The notes: generated by a model not told the origin, from the sequence alone. 64,000 bases of DNA from Dryomyza anilis (GCA_951804985.1 OX638135.1:71825695-71889694); one strand, 5' to 3'; positions 1 to 10,601 are shown, counted from the first letter of the stretch. A program made the numbers and translations.

Positions 1-484
1 ATGACGAATGGTTAAAAAGAAAGATTTCAAATTAAATAAAAAAATAAAATCTAGTGAAGTTTTTTTATACTTGGAGTAATAATAATTTTATTGAAAATCG
101 TCCTTAAAAGTTCAAAAATGTCTTTTAAGCACTTTGCGCAACATCACAGGATCACTTTTTTGGGTTTTATAAGCTTCTTCTCAGTTTTAGAGGCCTAGTT
201 TCAAAAAGTGAACGCGGAGCGAAAGAAAAAATAGTTCTAGATTTTTCATACAAATTTGAATCAGTCTAATGTACATGTATCGAAAAATAATAAAGATCCT
301 CATTTATAGAACTTTTATAACACTTCTTGGTGGAATTGGCACATTACTTATGTAATTAAAATTTGATTGCAGTAACAACACATGTCGATTTCCAAACCTT
401 TTATTGTATTGAAATCGTATACATTTTTATTTAAAAATAAACGTTTATACAGTTATAACATATTTATACAGTAAATACAATTAT
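1..484. other. AT-rich intergenic DNA, nothing recognised
   Basis: No open frame of note, no tRNA-like box and no clear repeat relationship to the rest of the window. It is plain AT-rich sequence leading to the TIR element at 485. Confidence 0.5.
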
Positions 485-1156
485 AATTGGGTCATTCCAC
501 GTCAGAAATATCAATCTTGGCACGATGTCTTCCGATATTTATGAAAACTTGTGTATAGAAAGTGGTCAAGAAATACAAAAATAACTGTGTACTTAGCTTT
601 TATTGATTGCTCAGCTCCAACAAAGTTGTGAGCATTGAAGCATCAAAGTACTATATTATAAAATTATTTATATCTCTGTAAACAATTAACATATTTTAAT
701 GAAGCTATATAAGTTTATATAAGCATTTTGGTCACGAATTCATATAAAAATTAAATTGAAAAAATAACAAGAAAAATTTAAATATATTTTTAAAAGCACT
801 CTTACACCCAGAAAAAAATACTATATAAATAATAGTATTTTACTATTAAAAATAGTCAATAGGATAAATTATTATTTTAATCGGAAAATACCATTAAATA
901 CTAGAAAATACCATTAAATACTAGAAAATACCATGACATTGCCATTGAGTTTATATGAAAAGATTTATTTTTTGTATACTATTGAATTAATATTTATCCC
1001 ATTGACCAATTTTAATGGTATTTGAGCGAATTTTTTTCTGGGTGTACGTTTACGCCCCATGTTTTTAAAAATCAAAAACATTTTTGTTTGGTTCTCTGCC
1101 ACACTATTTCTGGTATCGTGCCAAGATTGATATTTCTGACGTAGATTGACCCAATT
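485..1156. mobile_element. Non-autonomous TIR element, host to a nested MITE
   Basis: The two ends are inverted copies over about 42 bp (485-526 and 1115-1156) with few mismatches. Each end holds the same block reading gtcagaaatatcaatcttgg on one strand or its complement. The outermost aatt on both sides could be a 4-bp target duplication or part of the repeat. There is no transposase. About 240 bp of the interior is a second element (805-1044). Superfamily is not assignable from what is visible. Confidence 0.75.
805..1044. mobile_element. MITE with cacccag ends, TA duplication
   Basis: The ends are a perfect 15-bp inverted repeat cacccagaaaaaaat, flanked by TA on both sides (803-804 and 1045-1046). 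This fits a Tc1/mariner-type non-autonomous element. The inside has a short tandem duplication around aaaataccattaaatactag (about 885-945). It is 240 bp long with no coding capacity, and is nested in the larger TIR element 485-1156. Confidence 0.75.
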
Positions 1157-1505
1157 ACACTGTACAAGGATTTTTTACCGAACTGAAACTTATCATTTCT
1201 GATAGATTTCGGTCTCCTGATTTATGCTGCGTACTTAGAATTTGCCCACGCAGATTTTGCAAAAATTCGAGTCAAAGTTGAAAAAATGTCCGTTTTTGGT
1301 ACATTATATCGCAAGTTATCGCACGATTTCGACATGTTGCAGATGCAAACTTTTTCACAAAATAAAATATGACCCTTGCCCTACCGATAATTGACAAAAA
1401 AAATCTGTGTCCAGATATTAGTTTTTGCAAAAAAATCAAAAATAAATTTGTGTTACCTAAACAGTGTGTCGAGAGAGTAATTTATCACAATTCTCTAAGC
1501 TCTCT
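1157..1505. other. Unassigned AT-rich stretch
   Basis: No gene or recognisable repeat. It contains ordinary A/T runs and lies between the TIR element and the reverse-strand mini-me copy. Confidence 0.4.
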
Positions 1506-2085
1506 TAATTCAGGGTATATTAACTTTGTGCATATATTGTAACGCCCATTAGGAGGCATGTCCGGTAAGGAAAAATATATATATATTCTTGATCAGCATC
1601 ACTACCCGAGTCCGTTTAGCCATGTCCGTTTGTCCGACTACAAAATAACTTGAGAAATACAGGTCAGAATGCGATAAAATTTGATTCAATATGTTTTAGC
1701 CAAAAAAATGATTCTGTGTATGGAAATGAGCCAAATAGGTCAACGGACACGCCCACCTCCCATATAAGTCACTTTTATAGAACTCTTTAGGAACCAAATA
1801 CTCGAAAAGTATTACATATATATTTACAAAATTTAAAACATATTGTTAGAATTTGCCTAAAAATATATTTTCCAAAAATGGGCGAGATCCCCCCACATTT
1901 GATTTTTTTCATTATTTTTTGTAGTGAAAATTTTAGTCGTAAATTATTAAAAATTATCCCACCAAATTATACCACTAATATATCCACCAAGAGTGTATGG
2001 TATTCTATAGTCGAGCCTGACCGACTATAAAAGTGCGTCGCATGTGACCGAACTTACCCATGTGACCTAACTTTCCCAACTCGTT
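1506..2085 (-). mobile_element. Degenerate mini-me/INE-1-like element
   Basis: On the minus strand it starts with a gttgggaa...ggtcacatggg block (near 2080) and passes through atagtcggtc...gactata (near 2005-2035). It ends with the conserved mini-me core: the tga/tca block with gatcaagaatatatatat (near 1590-1610), then the region matching the gttaca...aatataccct tail (near 1515-1560). The same order occurs in the better copies at 9537 and 30255. The GACA microsatellite has decayed to a few units (1618-1640). Such elements are known to be abundant in Diptera. Confidence 0.75.
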
Positions 2086-2345
2086 TAAGTTAAGTTCGCA
2101 ATGTTTTTGCTGTAAAATATTTGAAAACATGTGTAATGTTAGATGTTATATTGTTTCGTTTGATTTGTTATAAAGGCTTATCAAGCCGTAATAAAAGCCA
2201 GTTGTGCCGATCTTGAAATAAATATTAAACTTAAGCAAATAGTTCTTTCGCTACGCGTTCTTTATTTCGACTGTCGCCGTATTTATATCATTATTATTAA
2301 TCATACATTCTTAAAGTTATCCTACATATAGCATTGCACCTATTG
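2086..2345. other. Unassigned intergenic DNA
   Basis: No coding or repeat signal that I can support. Confidence 0.35.
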
Positions 2346-2815
2346 CGAATAAAAGTAATAAAATTAAATAAAAAAGTAATAAATTTAAATATGTTTCCAC
2401 ATGTTTTTCACCCGTAGTCTTTTATATTTAAATTAAATACTTTTTATTTAAACTTGATGTAAATACTTTTTATTCAAATTTATTACGTACGTGATAAAAT
2501 GTGAAGTAAATACATTTTATTTAATTTTATTACGTATCTTATAAAATTTGAAGTAAATACTTTTTATCACTTTTATTTAAATATAATCACAACATCATAA
2601 ATATGTAAATTGGTATTTTGAAAACTATTTATTTCATATAAAGAAGATTATGAACAGATAAAGTAAATATTTTATTTTACTTTTTTCGAAATTTTTAATA
2701 AAATTAAATACTTTTTTAATTATTTTGAATTTAAATACGTGCGTAATATTTTTTTGTGTGTTTTTTATTTAAATCAAATTTAAATAAATTTTATTTAATT
2801 TTATTACGTCACTTT
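2346..2815. repeat. Very AT-rich repeat block with inverted ends
   Basis: The left edge (about 2349-2370) carries gtaataaaattaaataaaa and the right edge (about 2785-2807) carries its reverse complement. Between them the phrase gtaaatactttttat and variants recur several times (2428-2570). Together these suggest an AT-rich MITE-like element, but target duplications are not clear and the low complexity weakens the case. Confidence 0.45.
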
Positions 2816-3159
2816 TTTCTTAGTGAATGCATACTGTAAACAATGTCAACGTTCGACCGTTCAACGTCCGCTGCTCGCAGCATAGATTGTTTAGGTTAGC
2901 ACTTTTGGTACTGAACAACAACCTCTGCTTAGCATGACTACAATCAGCCTTATCGTGATGACTTGGGGAATATTCTGTTCCCTCGGAATTTTTTGTTCCC
3001 AGGTAAAATTTGTTGGTATTGTCCATCTCCCAGGAACAGCAATTCCTCCGGAATTTTGTTCGAAATTCGAATGCAGTTTTACTGTATGGCCATGCGTTTT
3101 TTTGGTTATCTTTATCATTTCAGATAATAAAGTTGTAAAATAATAGTTCAGATATAAAA
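2816..3159. other. Intergenic, no feature
   Basis: Short open frames occur on both strands here (for example 2934-3143 plus), but they overlap each other, lack any family similarity I recognise and have no supporting context. I regard them as chance. Confidence 0.4.
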
Positions 3160-3167
3160 TATGTATA

Positions 3168-3461
3168 ATAATAATAGTTTGGCGCTACAGTCCTGTACAG
3201 AACTTTGACCGAGCTCTCTCACCATTTTGAGCTGTGCGTGTTATATTTGTGGGACCTACAGTTTATTGCCGAATCCGAACGGCGGGTGAGAGCTTTTTCA
3301 TAGGCAATGGTTTTACTCTCGTAGGTTTGCCATTTACTGACGAGAGGTAGCGCGGTATAGAAAAATGTTTCTATGAAAAGATGTTGTTAGCCCCAGTCCA
3401 GGCTTGAACCGGGGACCTTTCGACTCGTAGTCCAACGCACTAACCACTGAGCTACCGCGGC
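3168..3461 (-). mobile_element. tRNA-derived SINE (family A), copy 1
   Basis: Read on the minus strand, the element begins gccgcggtagctcagtgg, which is a pol III A-box (tagctcagtggttagtgcg). A B-box follows (ggttcaagcct) about 35 bp further on. The ~220-bp body ends in gcgccaaact and an ATT-rich tail. It is flanked by the direct repeat tatgtata at 3160-3167 and 3462-3469. The tRNA-like anticodon loop reads ctacgag, which would place ACG as anticodon (Arg-like), but the stem is imperfect, so the parent tRNA is uncertain. Closely related copies lie at 23780-24090 and 35764-36063. Confidence 0.88.
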
Positions 3462-3469
3462 TATGTATA

Positions 3470-4347
3470 CAGATCTTTATTATTTGCAGTTAACTATACT
3501 TTTATGCACAAATTTCACATTTTTTTAACACAATAAAAGTTTAATTTGCAATTAGAACTGAACATCAGGCAACGTTAAATCAGCTGTTTTGCCAAATGTC
3601 AAACAGTGTTGTTGGATAAAATTGCGTTGTGTTGTGAAAATAAATATTGAAGTTAAAATTATGTTAAACTGCAATTAAAAGTATATAAAATGAATCTTAA
3701 TTGTAGTTTTTCAGTGAAAAAAACGTATAAAGCAAAGACTTGGGAAACGAACTTGTCGCGCTCAAAAAAAAAATAAATGCTGCACTCTGGCAGAGCGTCA
3801 GCAGTTGACGTACAAGTCACTCAAAAAGACTGAGCATAAAAAAATACAACTCTGCTCTCTGAAAGAAATGTAGTCGTCACTTGACTAACTCGTTTTTCTC
3901 TAATCAAGAAGAGTGTGGGTGTCGAAGAAAAAACTATGGTTGCTACAACACAAATTAACTTTTAAAATATAAATTTCTTTTTTAATTGTATTCTAAATGA
4001 TTCAAAATCGACGCAAACCGTGTTTTTAATTTTAATTAATAAATAATTGCTAATGCAAATTTCTTTTTACTCACTTTAATCGTTTCACTTTTTTATTTAT
4101 TAACCGCACACTTTAGTAGATGATGGTAACCATGACAAAAGGTGCACTGTGTTTTTTGTTTTCTTTTATTAAGTGCGAAGTCAGTATGGACTCGTTTTGA
4201 ATAGAAATATTTATGCATAAAATAAAATATTTAGAAAGTATTATACCTATTGTTTGCTCAAATAAATAATAATTTTTAAATATGTTAAATGTACATTTTT
4301 CTCCTTGAAATTAATGTTTCTTTGAGGTATTCGTCGAAACGTCTCTC
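3470..4347. other. AT-rich DNA, no supported gene
   Basis: A 39-codon frame starts near 3690 (MNLNCSFSVKKT...) downstream of a TATA-like stretch, but it is too short and without recognisable similarity. Nothing else is apparent. Confidence 0.4.
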
Positions 4348-4355
4348 ATTTGCTT

Positions 4356-5399
4356 TAGAGATGGGCATGTGAGCGTGATTCACGTGAATCACGCGTGATT
4401 GTATCCTAATTTTGCTCACGTGATTGTGAGTGAGTGTGAGTAGACCAAAAAATACCGTGAGTGAGTGTGCGTGAGTACAATTTTTTCGTGAGTGAGTGTG
4501 CGTGAGTCGAATATTTCATAAAATAAAAAAATCTCAGTTTTATTTTTTTTCGATTTTATATATTTTTGCTGAACTACAGAACAAGTAGGACCACCTCTTG
4601 AACTCAGAAGGCTTCGGGAAGGCGACTGCCCACATTTCAGAACTATAATAAATCAAACCCTTTCTAATGACCGTCATATACCCACCTCTTCGTCAACTCA
4701 GAATAAGTTGCAAGCTATCTAACCCCTGCAAACCGGCCGTACTTAGTATGGGCTAGTCAAATTTTGTGGGGTCATGTCAATAGTTTTTGCTTGGTTTCAT
4801 ACGACCGCTAATGGAATGCATTTTTTTTTCGATATACCCATTTTTGAAAAAGTTGAATTTTCAATTTCAACTATACATTATAACTCTGTATTGACTTCCT
4901 TTTGTTTATTAACTTTAGTTTGTTCCAGAGGTTCGTGTGGGGTCCTGATTTTATTCGAGTTATAAACGTAGTAACCAAAAAAATTTTACACGAGTTCTTT
5001 AACAAATAATTATTCTTTGAGGTAATTTTTACATTTTTTATATGTACAGCACATCGTAGGTCTTTCACATTTCCATCTCCGTTAAAAATTGAGATATATT
5101 TTATCAAAATCCCTACATAACATCATTATTGAGTTTTAAAGATGTATTGGAGGTGTCACGCTCGGTCGACCAATCTCACCAACAAACAATAGCAAAAAAA
5201 AAACACGTGATTCAGCTTGATTCACGTGAATCATGCGTGATCACGCGTGATTGTGGTTGAATCTTAATTATACTTACGTTATTGTAAGTGAGTGTGAGTA
5301 GAGCAAAAAAAAGGCCGTGAGTGAGTGTGCGTGATTAGAAATATTCTTTCGTGAGCGTGAGTGAGTGTGAGTCAAAACCTACTCACGTGCCCATCTCTA
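4356..5399. mobile_element. hAT-type non-autonomous transposon
   Basis: The ends are inverted copies tagagatgggca...tgcccatctcta, and both flanks carry the 8-bp direct repeat atttgctt (4348-4355 and 5400-5407). An 8-bp duplication with this style of end is typical of the hAT superfamily. Inside each end there is a run of gtgagtgtg/gtgcgtgag motifs and cacgtg palindromes (4369-4505 and 5203-5385), probably subterminal transposase-binding repeats. Both clusters read in the same direction on the plus strand. No transposase frame is visible in the 1044 bp. Confidence 0.88.
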
Positions 5400-5407
5400 A
5401 TTTGCTT

Positions 5408-6044
5408 TATCTGTTTGTCCGTCCAAATCTTCTTCGTTTATAAAGAGCGGCAGCAGCGGCGCAATCCAAATATCCAAATTCTTTAAATTCTATTTATTTA
5501 TTCTTGGATATTCCACATTGAATAAATTCTATTTAATTAATTTCGAATTATAGGCCCAGTTCGAAAGGACCAAATGTTTACGCAGAAAAAAAGGCGTATA
5601 TTTCAAGACTTTTCCTATCATTCGAAATCAATTAAAAACAGAAGTTTATGGTTTTTTTTATTTATTTATTTGAGCAAGTATATTTTAATTTCAATAAAAG
5701 ATAAACCCAAGTGTTTGCCATATGAATATAATAAAGGTATAAAAATACACATTAAGATTGGAGATCAAGGAAGGAAGTCCTATATATATATATATAAAAT
5801 ATGAAATATAAAAAGTCATCTAATGATGAACGCAGTTCTTACTTCGTTGTACTCAGGTTGATGGGTGGCAGCAAAGAGACCGAGCGCTGCGGTATCGCAG
5901 CCCCGAGAAGTCTCAACGAAGAAGGGTTGAAAAGGATGTGCGGAAATTCACCCCTGGAAGTTCGAATTGTGAAGTAAGGTACGAACTAAAAATGCAGAGT
6001 TTACCCTGCAAGTGTTTTGACGTAAACAGACACAATTTACAGTT
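5408..6044. other. Mostly single-copy tract with one GC-richer patch
   Basis: 5408-5820 is AT-rich without recognisable content. 5825-5950 is noticeably richer in G+C than its surroundings. One plus-strand frame stays open for about 90 codons from near 5830 (WQQRDRALRYRSPEKSQRRR is part of it), but it has no early ATG and no family match I know. It may be a degraded exon or transposon piece; unproven. Confidence 0.35.
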
Positions 6045-6400
6045 AACATATTCAGATATACATATGCAATTAAAAAACATTTTTGGTTTTTTAAAAATGT
6101 CCTAAAATATAAAAATTTCTTAAAAATAGTATTTGAACACAATTCAGAGAACACAATTGACAGATACCTAAAAGTATGAAAGCAGAGCTGAAGCCGGTAA
6201 ATCAATTACTAATTATTCGCACAGACTCTTTAAATGATAAAATTTATTGAGTTTGAAAGTTGTATATGAATTAAGGTTATTTTATAATTTATTGAAAATT
6301 TTAAAGTTTAAAAAGTTTTCTCATTTTTGATGAATCGTACTGACTTTTAGACGCAACTTTGAAAAATAATTGACTATTTTAGAAATGTATTTGGCTCAAA
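6045..6400 (+). repeat. Solitary copy of part of the ~7-kb array unit
   Basis: The stretch beginning cagatatacatatgcaatt and running through the aacatttttggttttttaaa block, the tgaaagcagagctgaagccg block and the cgtactgacttttagacgca block is clearly homologous to 18640-18970 and the equivalent place in each array unit. It differs by small indels and substitutions. It lies 12 kb outside the array and lacks the unit's other parts. Confidence 0.85.
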
Positions 6401-6424
6401 AATTGGTTGAAGTGATCATTGACA

Positions 6425-6615
6425 GGTGCCAATAGGCATCCAATGAAGTCCGCAATCGATTTCTGAAATAACTATTTTTGGGTTAAAGAAGGTGCCAATA
6501 GGCATCCCATGAAGTCCGCAATCGATTTCTGAAATAACTATTTTTGGGTCATTGGCCACTCCATTGACCTTCCCATGAAGTCCGCAATCGAATTCCGAAA
6601 TAAAAATATGTTGGT
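6425..6615. repeat. Three tandem copies of a ~64-66-bp repeat
   Basis: The phrase atgaagtccgcaatcga recurs at about 6443, 6509 and 6575, each followed by a ctgaaata or ccgaaata block. The first two copies are nearly identical, the third more diverged. The period is a multiple of three in the first pair, so a minus-strand frame (6416-6706) stays open and repeats the peptide ISEIDCGLHG. I treat this as a repeat effect, not a proven gene. Confidence 0.75.
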
Positions 6616-6789
6616 CAAAAACTTTTGGTGTATATGACGACAAAATGAAACGCTTAACTACATACACAGCGTGAATAAAAAAGTTGCAAAATTGAATCTT
6701 GATCACTTATGAATATGAATAACATAGAAAATATTAATTGCTTCCCCTTCGTGATTAAAGAGTTTGTTGAGTAAGTTGGAATTCACGAG

Positions 6790-6972
6790 CAACGTGTTTC
6801 AAATCTATAACGAGTATTCACTATTGATCGTATTCATTTGCCCACCGGGGCGTGGGAGTTACTTCGGCTAATTTACCAATTGACTTTGTAGTTTTCATTC
6901 TGCAAACAGCCCTAATCTGTTAATAAATCCTAGTAGCTCAACCATGTGATGCTGTGTACATCAAAGTCGCCA
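6790..6972 (-). pseudogene. Endonuclease fragment of a second Jockey-like LINE
   Basis: On the minus strand, just beyond the T12 tract at 6973-6984, the frame reads GDFDVHSITWLS. This is the same motif as the GDFNVHNATWLS of the neighbouring LINE. In another frame the sequence continues as GFINRLGLFAE, then LQSQLVN and LPRPGGQMNT with stops between, matching the usual order of conserved blocks in Jockey-type APE endonucleases after the catalytic GDFN motif. The fragment is frameshifted and short. Its upstream part is missing or displaced by the adjacent LINE insertion. Confidence 0.6.
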
Positions 6973-9536
6973 TTTTTTTTTTTTACAAATTTACCAACGC
7001 TCAGGGGATGCCCCCTATACATGAGCACAGTGTTGATCGTAAGAAGGGTTGATAGGTTATAAGGGGGGGGGAAAGATAGAGTAGTGTCGGTGAATGTTTG
7101 TTTTGAACTTGACAATATCAAAAATGTCGGGAAAAACGGACGCAGGAAGTTTGTTCCACAAACGAATCGTGCGACTGAAGAACGAATTATCTCTATAATG
7201 CGTGGTTCTATTGAGAACCGAGTGGACTACGAAGGGGTGGGCTTGGTTTGACGCCCGAGTAGAACGAGAGAACGCACGACCTGGTGGAATCAGGCCATGT
7301 ATTTCCCTCGAACACTTGCCGTTGTAATACCTATAAAACAGGCTTACACACCCAACGGTCCTTCGGTGCTCAAGAGAACCAATAGACGATGAAATTGAAA
7401 TTGAATTGAATTCCATTTTAGGCCGTATATAGGAAGTATAGACAGTGCGTAAGTCAGCAGGAGTGAAGTAAGTTTTACACCGTTTTAAAAAACCGAGGCA
7501 CTTGGCCGCTTCTTTCGACACATTAAATATGTGGTCATTCCAACGGAGATCACATTGAATTGAAATGCCCAGAACGTCAATAGCAGCTGACTGCGCAATA
7601 TCCACTGCACCCATATTGAGGGGAGGTAGGGGTGAATCCATTCTTTTGTGAGATAACAGACAACATTGGGTCTTGCTTGCATTAAAATCTACTCTATTCA
7701 AAACACCCCACTCGCAGATTGATTTAAGGTAATTATTGAGTGTGTCATTCATAGTGCGTCTTTTACTTTCAATCTCCAAAGAGTTTGGGCGCTTGTAAAA
7801 CGAGTATGAATGACAAATGTTACTGTCATCTGCAAAGGAATGAATTGGGTTCTAGGTTAATGACAGAAGGTCATTGATAAATACCAGAAATAGGGACGGG
7901 GATATGACGGAACCCTGCGGAACTCCAGAATTGATGGAATGTTGTTCTGAAAGAACACCATCCATTGCAACTCGTATTAAACGATCCTGGAGAAAACTCG
8001 ATATCCATCGAGTAAATGGTACACCGACACCAAATGCAATTAGTTTTGAAACGAGGGCTTTATGCCACACTCGATCAAAAGCCTTGGAAATATCAAGAGC
8101 AACAACCTTACTTTCCCCGAAAAGGTGAACACAATTATTAAACCTTTCGGAGAGGACCGCCATCAAGTCACCTGTGGATCTGGCCCTACGGAAACCATAC
8201 TGGTGGTCACTGAGCAATTCATTGTGCACAAGATAATTCACAAGGTGGAAGTTAATTACGCTCTCCATTACCTTGGAGAGTGCAGAGCATATTGCAATGG
8301 GTCGGTAATTGGCAGGGTTCGTAGCCTCGCCCTTTTTTGGAACTGACTGGACATTGGCAACCTTCCAACAAGATGGAAAAACTCCTGTCGGTAGGAGATG
8401 TTGAAAAGGTTACGCAACGGACAAGCCAGCGTTGACGCGCACTTCTTCAACACATGGGCAGATATGCTATCTGGCCTAGAGGCTTTGTTAATGTTGAGGT
8501 TTGCTAAAACCTTTTTAACTGCCCGAGTTCGAAAATGAATCTCCGGCATTGCAGAAGAAACAAAATCGACATCGGGCAGTGGTTGATTGGAATCTGGTAG
8601 CGTTGAATTATTAGCAAATAATTCTGCCAAGAGATTAACTTTATCAACCGGGTCGGTGAAGGTCTGGACATTCATAATAAGAGTTGGAGTAGACGATGTC
8701 GTCTGATTCTTCACTCTTTTTACGAATGACCAGAAATTTTTACTACCTCTGTGGTAGAGTAGGACCTTTTTGCGCGCGTTTTGCTCGTGAAGAAACTTTG
8801 TGTGTTGATAGACCCGAGTGGCTCAACCAAGTGGCGTTGTGCACATTAAAATCGCCTGCAACAACAATTTCACTGCCTGGAAATTGCTCCAATTTGAGAT
8901 CGAATCAGATAAGGCATCAAGCTTATTACAGGTGGAAACCCTATCTAGATTCGGACTCCTATAAAAAAAGCACAAGTGCATGATGTGTGTTTGGATTTTG
9001 AATTTAACCCAAATAGTATTAAATTCGCTATCCGACACACTATGTTGTTGCTGCAGTTGATACACAACGTCACTCCGAATAAATAGAGCAAGGCCCCTAT
9101 GGGCAGAGAATAATGGCAATAGGTGATAACCAGGCACATGAAAATCCAGTGGATCTGTATCCTCATGAACCTGAGTCTCACCTAGTTCCATTATTTGGCC
9201 TATGGATGGACATATCCGCATAAACAGAGACAAAATTCGCCCTCAGCCCATGAACGTTGCAATGCGGAATTTTTGCGACATTTTCCTACTGGGCAAGTTC
9301 AAAACAATCAAACATACCACTAACGTGCAGCAGTTGACACAAACAAATGAGAGCGCAAGCAAAGTAGTGGCGAGTGTTATGCCTTAACCACAGCGTAGCT
9401 TACGAACTCAGTGCAGCTTCAACCGTGCACGACAGACGCGGGGAGTAGGATGGGGAAGGGAAGAATAACGAAAAACAAAACACAATTGCGGCAGAGGGCA
9501 TAGAAGAGCCCTTTGCGTTGGCAATTGCAAATAAAA
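6973..9536 (-). mobile_element. Defective Jockey/CR1-like LINE
   Basis: The element runs leftward. It ends in a 12-nt A tract on its coding strand (T tract 6973-6984), about 70 bp past the last codon. It carries an APE endonuclease start near 9281 and reverse transcriptase through 7057. The 5' limit is taken as 9536, where the mini-me element begins; 9282-9536 has no recognised coding content and may be 5' UTR. No ORF1 (gag-like) frame is seen. Target duplications are not identifiable because both flanks are other repeats. Confidence 0.8.
7057..9281 (-). pseudogene. LINE ORF2: endonuclease-reverse transcriptase, broken
   Basis: This is the LINE polyprotein that nicks DNA and copies RNA into the nick. 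The endonuclease starts near 9281 (MSQKFRIAT), with NVHGLRANF in a shifted frame, then ETQVHEDTDPLDFHVPGY and RGLALFIRSD (about 9190-9070). The catalytic GDFNVHN is at about 8857-8835 after another frame change. Near 8800 the sequence jumps straight to FLHEQNARKKV...FWSFVK, so most of the endonuclease C-terminus and linker is deleted. The reverse transcriptase follows: NINKAS (about 8490), a frameshift near 8395, SCWKVANVQSVPKKG, YGFRRARST, LDISKAFDRVWH (about 8110-8070), GVPQGSVISPSLF (about 7930-7890). An in-frame TAG sits at 7852-7854, then the catalytic FADDS (about 7835-7820), and a C-terminal part ending RLWNKLPASVF...FPPPL at 7057. It cannot make a full protein. Confidence 0.85.
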
Positions 9537-10118
9537 CCAGTTGGGAAGGTTAGATCACATGGGAAATTTTAAAGTAGGTGTAATTATGAAAGTTAGGATT
9601 ATCAAAATTATAGTCGGTCTAAGCCGACTATAAATACCCTTTCGCCGGAAAACATTATTATCATGTATTTGAGCATGATATCAATATATATTTGACCAAA
9701 AAAGTTTACCTAAGCACGTATACATAAAAATTGATCTTTATATGTACATTTTATATGAGGTATTTGAACATAAGTGGTCGGATCATAGGTCACAATGGAC
9801 CGATCTCGCCAATTTGTTCGCACATACAGCGTAGGTATATTAGTAATATAAGTTATAAGTTTCATTTATCTAGCTCTTCAATTTTAAAAGTAGTAGGGAT
9901 TTCAACAGACAGACAGACAGACAGACAGACATACAGACGGACAGACGGACATACAGACGGACATACAGACGGAAAGACAGACAGACATCGCTAAATCGAC
10001 TCAGGAGGTCATGCTGATCAAGAATATATATACTTTTCCATACGGGAGATGCTTCCTTCTGGGTGTTACAAACGGCGTACCAAACTGAATATACCCTTTC
10101 ACTCTTAGTGTAGGGTAT
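9537..10118 (+). mobile_element. mini-me/INE-1-like element
   Basis: It begins ccagttgggaaggttagatc, has the short inverted block tcggtctaagccga near 9615, then a central region, a GACA/GACG microsatellite (9905-9987), and the conserved block aatcgactcaggaggtcatg, gatcaagaatatatatac and tgcttccttctgggtgttac. It finishes in a subterminal hairpin (ataccct...agggtat). This layout, with a microsatellite next to a conserved core, is the known mini-me arrangement of Diptera, related to the INE-1/DINE-1 Helitron-like group. It has no coding capacity. Confidence 0.85.
9905..9987. repeat. (GACA/GACG)n microsatellite in mini-me
   Basis: About twenty tetranucleotides of the form agac, ggac or atac in a row. 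Matching tracts in the other mini-me copies are at 30798-30852, 37425-37613 and 52091-52140. Confidence 0.95.
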
Positions 10119-10464
10119 AAAAACAATGCAGCGAGTGCAGCAACTCCGCAGCCAGTGCAGCAGACGAAACCGGTTGGGTTTATTGTTGTTGTTGTGTTTG
10201 TGGGTTTAATGTTGTTTTTAATTTATTTGGTTTATTGTTTGCGCTGATTTATTGATATTAATTTTCTTCATTTTTCGACATTATTTTGTAGCTATTAAAA
10301 AACGACACTGGACTTTGCACGAATTTTAACACAAATAATTTAAATAGACGACGGACAGACGACGAACGAGTAAAAATGTAGGTGGTCTAGGCGACACGAC
10401 CGTCCCCCATGGCTATGTTGACGCTACTGATTTGAACTAACATTTTGTTTCATTTTTACTTTTA
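10119..10464. other. No recognised feature
   Basis: Short gcagc-type repeats near 10127-10165 and gtt runs near 10185-10215; otherwise nothing I can assign. Confidence 0.4.
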
Positions 10465-10601
10465 GGGTGTCATATGTCTGTTTCCTGTTATCATATTTAG
10501 TTCAATTTAGTCTGCTCGAAAATTTGCTAAATTGGTAATTAACACTTTATTACCGACAAAATTTAGTATAGTCAGCAATTTAGTCGAATTCGCCCACATC
10601 C
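10465..10601. mobile_element. Internally deleted Harbinger-like MITE
   Basis: This is a diverged relative of the 241-bp MITE at 28460-28700. The catatgtctgttt block and the right terminal repeat (gtcagcaatttagtcgaa...cccacatcc) are present. The left end is reduced to gggtgt joined directly to the middle of the element. Flanks are tta/taa, fitting a 3-bp TWA duplication. Confidence 0.65.

Noticed and set aside
2820..3143. Overlapping short frames on both strands
   Set aside because: Under 80 codons, mutually overlapping, no recognisable similarity and no regulatory context.
3400..3461. A functional tRNA gene (also 24040, 35764 and the SINE-B and SINE-C sites)
   Set aside because: There is no complete cloverleaf: the acceptor 3' half is missing and the sequence continues into a SINE body with an ATT tail and target duplication.
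5574..5804. 76-codon frame starting MFTQKKRRIFQDF
   Set aside because: Lysine/isoleucine/tyrosine-rich composition expected from AT-rich DNA, ending in a TA microsatellite. No domain.
7852..8268. A separate 138-codon gene starting at the methionine at 8268
   Set aside because: The methionine is internal to the LINE reverse transcriptase. The conserved upstream part continues in the same frame until the frameshift near 8395.
9905..9987. Regularly spaced repeats as a CRISPR array
   Set aside because: It is a tetranucleotide microsatellite without spacers, in eukaryotic transposon context.
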